57,729 nucleotides of DNA from Paraburkholderia madseniana (GTDB lineage Bacteria; Pseudomonadota; Gammaproteobacteria; Burkholderiales; Burkholderiaceae): contig NZ_VOSW01000062.1 of NCBI RefSeq assembly GCF_009690905.1, positions 1 to 57,729 of the forward strand, read 5' to 3'. Within the stretch, counting starts at the first letter, position 1. Each line of letters begins with the position of its first letter. Shown in pieces: positions 52,736 through 57,729 of this stretch. A program made the translations under genes and the position numbers. The notes beneath the pieces were generated by a model, which saw only the letters and a list, made by a program, of their open reading frames with translations, ran no database searches and was not told the DNA's origin.

Positions 52736-54550
52736 CTAGTTGACCAGTTGCGAGACGCCGCATGTCAGCGACATATTGTGGACCGTGGCGGTGCCGACCT
52801 GAATGCCCAGCAGCGAAAGCGTTGGGACAATGACGGTGTCGAGCAGGCCGAAGACCGGTTGCAGCAGAGGTGTCAGGGCGTTCGTCACGGCTGTAGTAAT
52901 CCCCGTGAGGAGCGAAGAGATATCGATCAGATTGTTTAAAAGCGACACCTTCAGTATGTTGCCCAGATTCCCGAGCAATTGCGTGGTCAATACCGAAGCA
53001 TCGCTGCCGAGCGCGTTGGAGTTCGCGCTCTGGCTGTAGTCAAAGTTACCGGACGACCCATTGAATACCAGCGGCGTAGTCGTACCGGGAGCAAGCTTCA
53101 AGGGCACATTGTTCAATACGACATTTGCGACGTGCGCGGTGAAACCGAGGAGCGTCGCCGTGACCGTTGCCACATTGACCGGTGCACTACACGATGCATC
53201 TCCAGCAATACAGGCTGTAAGAATGCCTGGAGTAACCTGAATCGTCGCGGTAGTGGCCGCCTTGGTGCTTTCGCAGTCGACCGGACTCAACGTCGCCTTG
53301 CCAGGCGCGACGGCCAACGTCACCACGAGCGGCGTACTCAGCGCTGAGATCGAAGCTGATACCAGTGGTGGCAAACCCACCGTTAATGTCGGCAACAGCG
53401 CCGGTACCAGACTGATGGTCGCATTGACCACCGCCGTGCGCGCCTGCGTGCGGAACACAGCATTCGCGCCGGTGCCTACCGTACCGCCCTCACCCACGGC
53501 CAGCACTGGCGGATTGATGACCTGCAACGAAATACCCGCCACACCGGCCAAGCCTGTCGTCACATTGATCACCGGCGCAACGCCGGTCGTTGGGTCCGGA
53601 CGCTGCGCGATCTGCGCGGCAACCATTAACGCGTCGAAGGCATTGATCGTCGCGGTCGTCGCGGCATTCGGGTTGGCCAGTCCAAGTGAGAGAAGCCCAG
53701 GCGCAGATGTACCGCCGTCACCCACAGTGATGTTCTGACCGCCAGGAATCGCGACGGCCAGCGTCTGCAAAATCGCGGCGTTAACGGTATCGCCACCCGC
53801 CTGTAACGCCTTGACCATTGCGACCATCAGGGTCTGGTAACTCACCGTGGTGGTGAGCAGGCCCTGCATCGTCGATGCGCCCAGCGCCACCATCAGATCT
53901 TCCAGCTTGATATGCGCGGTCGCCAGACTCTGCGTGTCGCCCACGCTGAGCGACACGCTGGTATTCAGTAACCCACCAAGGATCGCGTTCAACAGCGCCG
54001 ATTGCTGCGTGTTGATCGTCGCGATGCCGGTACTGAGCGAGAACGCATCGATGTTCGACGCGAACGCGGTGGACGTCGCCGTCACGGTGCGCGTCGGTCC
54101 GAGGAAGAAATAAGGTACCACCTGGCTCGTCTGCACCTGCACCGCATTGAGCGGGTTGCCGGTGGTGCCGAAGTAGGTATTGGAACTCGTGTCCCAGCGC
54201 CCGCAGGTCGTGTTGAGGATGGTCTTGGTGCCGTCGGCGGTGAAACCATTGGACGACGCATTCTGCTGCGCGGCCGTGGTCGCCGTCGTGCAGGCGCCCG
54301 ACGTGCTGATGACCTGGACCGCAGCCATCGCCGCCAGATCCGCCGTGCGCTGCAACTGCCTGCGCACGAAAAACAGATTGCCGATATCGATCGCGCCGAG
54401 CGCCGCGATCGCGATGACCAGCCAGATCACCGCCAGAACCGCGATCGCGCCATGCTGGCGGCGCGCGCCAGACATCGGCGCGCGGCCGAGCCGCGCGCGC
54501 AGCGAGCGCGGATAGCGAGCGGCCACGGTAAAGGTCGAGGGGCTGCGCAT
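52736..54550 (-). CDS. tadG: TadG-like Tad pilus protein
   Basis: 604 residues. A TadE/TadG-type N-terminal membrane segment (GAIAVLAVIWLVIAIAALGAIDIGNLFFVRRQLQRTADLAAMAAVQ) is followed by a large Ala/Thr/Val-rich periplasmic/extracellular region. The ATG 54550 (MRSPSTFTV) is one base after the stop of the preceding gene. Such proteins anchor or tip the Flp pilus. The C-terminal 500 residues are composed of repeats rich in small residues, without a von Willebrand domain that some TadG carry. Confidence 0.82.
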   Translation of the reverse strand: MRSPSTFTVAARYPRSLRARLGRAPMSGARRQHGAIAVLAVIWLVIAIAALGAIDIGNLFFVRRQLQRTADLAAMAAVQVISTSGACTTATTAAQQNASSNGFTADGTKTILNTTCGRWDTSSNTYFGTTGNPLNAVQVQTSQVVPYFFLGPTRTVTATSTAFASNIDAFSLSTGIATINTQQSALLNAILGGLLNTSVSLSVGDTQSLATAHIKLEDLMVALGASTMQGLLTTTVSYQTLMVAMVKALQAGGDTVNAAILQTLAVAIPGGQNITVGDGGTSAPGLLSLGLANPNAATTATINAFDALMVAAQIAQRPDPTTGVAPVINVTTGLAGVAGISLQVINPPVLAVGEGGTVGTGANAVFRTQARTAVVNATISLVPALLPTLTVGLPPLVSASISALSTPLVVTLAVAPGKATLSPVDCESTKAATTATIQVTPGILTACIAGDASCSAPVNVATVTATLLGFTAHVANVVLNNVPLKLAPGTTTPLVFNGSSGNFDYSQSANSNALGSDASVLTTQLLGNLGNILKVSLLNNLIDISSLLTGITTAVTNALTPLLQPVFGLLDTVIVPTLSLLGIQVGTATVHNMSLTCGVSQLVN

Positions 54551-54551
54551 G

Positions 54552-54947
54552 TCAGTACGAACCGCCCCCAGGGCCAGTCCCGCCGGTTGCGCCCATCGCG
54601 CCACCGCCGCTGCCTCCACCCCCGCTGCCGGAATTCAGCGCCGACCCGTACAGGTCGGGAATTTTGCTCTTGAACGATTCCATGTAACGACGGTAGGCAA
54701 GCCCGGCTTCGGCGCCGAGCATCGGCAGCGCGGGCGCGGCTTCCGTGTTGCTGCTTTGCAGGTCGAGCCATGCGCGGGTCGAGTGACCCACTTCGCTTGC
54801 TCGAACCATAGGCTCGGTGGCCTTTACCGGCTGAGCAGCGTCGTTTGTCTGCGCAACCGCTGAAGCCGCTACCCCCATCGCCACACCGAAGCACAGCCCC
54901 CACAGCACCGATGCCTTGCAGCCCCGCTTCGTTGTTCTGTCATTCAT
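54552..54947 (-). CDS. DUF3613-type Tad locus protein
   Basis: 131 residues. Signal peptide, cleavage near AVAQ; middle part TRAWLDLQSSNTEAAPALPMLGAEAGLAYRRYMESFKSKIPDLYG, then a Gly-rich tail with GGGSGGGAMG. The domain (DUF3613) is seen in Burkholderia Tad loci. Start MNDRTTK preceded by AGGGGA. Position between tadD and tadG indicates a periplasmic assembly role. Confidence 0.75.
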   Translation of the reverse strand: MNDRTTKRGCKASVLWGLCFGVAMGVAASAVAQTNDAAQPVKATEPMVRASEVGHSTRAWLDLQSSNTEAAPALPMLGAEAGLAYRRYMESFKSKIPDLYGSALNSGSGGGGSGGGAMGATGGTGPGGGSY

Positions 54948-54984
54948 CTCGATTCCCCTGATTGCCTGATCGGTCACTGCGCGC

Positions 54985-55866
54985 TCATTGCGCGAAACGC
55001 TGCAATAAACGCGGCGCCGGTTCGATACCCTGCGCGCTCGCAACCGTGCCGGTGCCTGCGCCCGCCTGCCCGAACTGTTGTTGTGGTTGCGCCTGCGACC
55101 CGCGTGTTTGCGCGCGCCCCGCCGCGGCCACCTTCGCCGCATCGCTGCGAATCGCCGCACGCACGTCCGGCGTGAACTTCTGCTGGTTCATCACCGCCAG
55201 CGCCTGTGCCTGGTCACCGTTGGCGAGCAGATAAAGCACCATGTTGCTGACGATCTTCGGATTGTTCTGATCGAGCTCGGCCGCCTTCATAAGCGGTACG
55301 CGCGCGCCGTTCACATCGCCATCGCGCAGCTTCGCGTAGCCGAGATCCGACAGGGTCACCGCATTGGTCGGCGCGAGTTGCGCGGCCTGCTGCAGTTCCT
55401 GAGCCGCACGCGCAAAGTCGCCAGCCGCGCCGGCGATCAGACCAAGCCCTCGATAGCCGCGCGTAGCGAGCGGCGTCTTCAGCAGTTGGCCGTACGCGGT
55501 CGCGGCGGCGTCGGGCTGATCGGTCATCCGCAACGCGTCGGCGCGCAGCAAAATCGTGTCGGGGCTCGCACCGTACTGCTTCTCGTACGCGTCGATATGC
55601 GCGAGCGAGGCGAAGTAAAGCCCCTGCGACTGCATCTGATCGATCAGTCCGAGATACATGCCTGGCGTGTCCGGCGCGGGATCGCGATTGGCTTGCTGAG
55701 CCATCGCCGCTCGTTCGGCCTGCGGCCCGACGCCGTAACCCACGACGTCTTTGGACGCGCACGCGCCGAGCAGGCACAACGCGGCCAGCGCCACGCTGCA
55801 GCGTGTGGCACGGCGCACGCTATCAGCCGGGCGCGTCAAAAATTCGAACGATAGACAGTGAGCCAT
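54985..55866 (-). CDS. tadD: TadD, TPR-containing pilus lipoprotein
   Basis: 293 residues. Lipobox in ALCLLGACASK, so an outer-membrane-anchored lipoprotein. TPR-like repeats between ~60 and 230 (DTILLRADALRMTDQPDAAATAYGQLLK, YRGLGLIAGAAGDFARAAQELQQA, VTLSDLGYAKLRDGDVNGARVPL). TadD is the pilotin-like partner of the Tad secretin. The C-terminal 50 residues are Gln/Ala-rich low complexity. Gap to tadC is 10 bases. Confidence 0.9.
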   Translation of the reverse strand: MAHCLSFEFLTRPADSVRRATRCSVALAALCLLGACASKDVVGYGVGPQAERAAMAQQANRDPAPDTPGMYLGLIDQMQSQGLYFASLAHIDAYEKQYGASPDTILLRADALRMTDQPDAAATAYGQLLKTPLATRGYRGLGLIAGAAGDFARAAQELQQAAQLAPTNAVTLSDLGYAKLRDGDVNGARVPLMKAAELDQNNPKIVSNMVLYLLANGDQAQALAVMNQQKFTPDVRAAIRSDAAKVAAAGRAQTRGSQAQPQQQFGQAGAGTGTVASAQGIEPAPRLLQRFAQ

Positions 55867-55876
55867 TGCTAAATCC

Positions 55877-56896
55877 TTACCGATGCATCGTGCGCAACGA
55901 ATGCTGGACAGCCAGCACGCCCGGGCCGGCTGTGACGATCATCAGCGCGGGCAATAATGTGATGATCATCACGCCGGTCATCTTCACGGCGAGACGGCCA
56001 ATGCGTTCGCGCAACATCGCCCGGCGCGATTCGCGCAGGCGGTCGCCGAACTGCTTGAGCGGTTCCTGAACAGCGCCGCCGTGCCGGTCGACCTGTACCA
56101 GCAGGCGCACGACTGCGCGCAAATCTTCGTTGTCGTAACTCGAAGCCAACCGGTTCAGCGACTGCTCGCGGGTGCGGCCCGTCGCAAACTGGCGCTGCGC
56201 GATTTCCAGCTCGCTCGAGAGCACGGGCAGCATCGTGCGGAAATCGTTGACCATCACTTGCAAGCTCTGATCGAGCGACAAGCCCACGCCCTGCAGCAGG
56301 CGCAGCAGATCGACCAGCAGCGGCAATTCGTCAACCACCCCGAGCCGGCGCTTGCTAGCTCGCCGCCTCAGGACGATCTTCGGCACCATGAAGCCCACCA
56401 CGATCGAGATAACCACCAGCACGACGTAGCGCGGACCGTCCAGAGAGCCGCGGGCCAAGGTACCGACCAGCACCGGCAGCACCAGCGCGCCCGCCAGCCG
56501 CGCCACCAGAAACAGGCCGCGCGTGCGCGTATCCACGAAGCCGCACTGCTCAAGCAGGCGGCGGTCTTCTTCCGCCACGACCTGGCGACCGAACGGCGTG
56601 TCGAGCCAACGAATCCCGGTATGCGCAAAGCGCTCGAGCAGTCCTTTGAAACCCTTGGGCCGCACGTTTCGCAAAGCCGCGTTCGAGGCGCCCTGAGCGC
56701 CGTCCGCGCCACGTGCGGCCGCAGCGGCCGCGAGCGCCGCGGTCTGCAATGCGCGTTCGTCGAGCGCGTGTCTGAGCGTGCGTTCGCTGCGCCACACGGC
56801 GGCCACGCGCGCCAACACCAGCCCGGCAATCAACAGCAGCGCGAGCGCGGCCAGTGCCAGTGCGAGAGCGACGAGTTGATGGACTTGCATCGTCAT
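55877..56896 (-). CDS. tadC: TadC, inner-membrane platform protein of the Flp pilus
   Basis: 339 residues with a GspF/PilC-like domain (LPLLVDLLRLLQGVGLSLDQSLQVM, and LVQVDRHGGAVQEPLKQFGDRLRESRRAMLRERI) and hydrophobic segments at the N-terminus (LALALAALALLLIAGLVLARV), in the middle and at the end. Works with TadB and the TadA ATPase. The ATG 56896 overlaps the tadB stop (ATGA). An inner ATG two codons later is possible. Confidence 0.92.
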   Translation of the reverse strand: MTMQVHQLVALALALAALALLLIAGLVLARVAAVWRSERTLRHALDERALQTAALAAAAAARGADGAQGASNAALRNVRPKGFKGLLERFAHTGIRWLDTPFGRQVVAEEDRRLLEQCGFVDTRTRGLFLVARLAGALVLPVLVGTLARGSLDGPRYVVLVVISIVVGFMVPKIVLRRRASKRRLGVVDELPLLVDLLRLLQGVGLSLDQSLQVMVNDFRTMLPVLSSELEIAQRQFATGRTREQSLNRLASSYDNEDLRAVVRLLVQVDRHGGAVQEPLKQFGDRLRESRRAMLRERIGRLAVKMTGVMIITLLPALMIVTAGPGVLAVQHSLRTMHR

Positions 56897-57729
56897 GTCC
56901 TCAGACTCGTGAGGCGATACAGCAGATAGACGCCGGCGACCTGCAGGCCGAACGCCAGGTAGACGAGTTGCCGCCCGGTCGGATCGAACCACATTGAAGC
57001 GAAATATTTAGGATTGGAGAGGATCAGAAAACCGCCAATGCCGATCGGCAGCATCGCCAGAACCCATGAAGAAAGTCGCGTCTCCGCCGACATCGCCACG
57101 AGTTCGCGCTCGGCCTGTTCGAGATCGCGCATGAACGAGGACATGCGGTCGAGCATCACGTCGGCACGGCCGCCGTACTTGACCGACAGACGCAGCACGG
57201 CGCCAACCAGTTCGAGCTCGCGCACACCATAGATCAGCGCGACCTGAGACAGCGCGCGATCGATTTCGACACCGGTGCGCAGCATCCGCGAGACATAGTC
57301 CAGACATTCGCGCAGCGGCACCTCGGTGGTTTGCAACGCTGCCTGAAACGCCGCGGGCACGCTGTTGCCGAGCGTAATCAGACGCACGATACCGTCAAGG
57401 AACAGCGGCAATTGACGCACGATCTGTTGACGACGCTTGTTCGCGCGCATCGCCAGCAGAAAATAGATGAACATCGCGCACGCAATCAGCGTCGCGCCGG
57501 CGGCGAGGACGCCGCCTACCAACGCGGCCCAGGCGCACAGCAGCAGCACGATTGCGCCGGCAATCGCGGCAGGACCCTTGGCGCTGGCAATGCCCGCGCG
57601 AGCCGTCGCGTGTTGGACCATGAAGCGCACGCGCGCGCGCAGGTAGCGCCCTCGCGCGAGCCAGCCCGCATCGGCCGGCGGCGCTTGCGGTGCGATAATC
57701 GCAGACGCCGCGGCCGATGCGGGCTGGCT
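56893..57729 (-). CDS. tadB: TadB, inner-membrane platform protein (N-terminus beyond the right edge)
   Basis: 278 codons visible, open to the last base of the window. GspF-type domain (QLPLFLDGIVRLITLGNSVPAAFQAALQ, LSVKYGGRADVMLDRMSSFMRDLEQAERELVAMSAETRLSSWVLAMLPIGIGGFLIL) with membrane segments. TadB is usually ~320 residues, so ~40 are missing. A GTG at 57630 would be an internal start only if the 19-bp inverted repeat at the edge is an artefact. Partner tadC overlaps the stop. Confidence 0.9.
   Translation of the reverse strand, partial: SQPASAAASAIIAPQAPPADAGWLARGRYLRARVRFMVQHATARAGIASAKGPAAIAGAIVLLLCAWAALVGGVLAAGATLIACAMFIYFLLAMRANKRRQQIVRQLPLFLDGIVRLITLGNSVPAAFQAALQTTEVPLRECLDYVSRMLRTGVEIDRALSQVALIYGVRELELVGAVLRLSVKYGGRADVMLDRMSSFMRDLEQAERELVAMSAETRLSSWVLAMLPIGIGGFLILSNPKYFASMWFDPTGRQLVYLAFGLQVAGVYLLYRLTSLRT
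57659..57729. repeat. 19-bp perfect inverted repeat ending at the last base
   Basis: AGCCAGCCCGCATCGGCCG at 57659-57677 and its exact reverse complement at 57711-57729, with a 33-base spacer. It lies inside the tadB frame and terminates exactly at the window end, pointing to a fold-back assembly artefact or a contig break at a palindrome. Confidence 0.9.

Noticed and set aside
1..57729. CRISPR arrays, tRNA, rRNA, prophage or conjugation genes
   Set aside because: None seen; the regular repeats in the window are all inside the adhesin coding sequences.

Overview
The window looks like one contig of a high-GC member of the Burkholderiaceae, most likely Paraburkholderia, Caballeronia or Burkholderia. 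The clues are an Hfq with a long Gly/Asn-rich tail (Hfq2 type), a DUF2968 protein, a Flp/Tad pilus locus next to hfq2, giant trimeric autotransporters with ESPR signal peptides, and a dispersed hairpin repeat familiar from Burkholderia genomes. These assignments come from recognition of the translated sequence; no database search was run. Both edges look like contig ends: a run of nine C on the left, and on the right a 19-bp inverted repeat that finishes on the last base.

Region 1 (1-11.8 kb, all minus strand) is a soluble di-iron monooxygenase locus of the propane/acetone/phenol (prm/mim) type. It is read as adh, a coiled-coil protein, a COG0523 GTPase, a WD40 protein, a small protein, then prmA-prmB-prmC-prmD, an amidohydrolase, a DUF59/MIP18 protein and a GroEL paralogue cut by the edge. 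Sigma-54 type -24/-12 promoters precede both adh and prmA, and each has a pair of related 17-bp TGTC-N9-GACA-like dyads 75-160 bp upstream. This suggests two transcription units under one enhancer-binding protein that is not seen here. DUF59, COG0523, WD40 and GroEL may form a metallocentre-assembly and folding module for the hydroxylase.

Region 2 (11.8-29.9 kb) is a surface and signalling island: an OmpA-like lipoprotein gene after a 2690-residue trimeric autotransporter adhesin, a second adhesin of 655 residues, a divergent response regulator (receiver plus AraC-type helix-turn-helix) with its 7TMR-DISM histidine kinase, and a TonB-dependent siderophore receptor.

Region 3 (30-44.1 kb) holds a ClC-family channel/antiporter, an MFS carboxylate-type transporter and a fatty-acid beta-oxidation cluster: a PsrA-like TetR regulator with a perfect operator-like palindrome, FadE, a two-domain FabG, a MaoC-type hydratase, a thiolase and a long-chain acyl-CoA ligase, followed by a DUF1571 protein.

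Region 4 (44.1-50.1 kb) has a Tat-type small protein with a vanillyl-alcohol-oxidase-like flavoprotein, a His/Gly-rich secreted protein, a small lipoprotein-ECF sigma-anti-sigma operon, hfq2 and two small proteins. Region 5 (50.1 kb to the end) has a dispersed repeat, a DUF2968 protein, a sigma-54 activator and tadG-DUF3613-tadD-tadC-tadB of the Tad pilus, running off the right edge. No tRNA, rRNA, CRISPR array or intact insertion sequence was seen.
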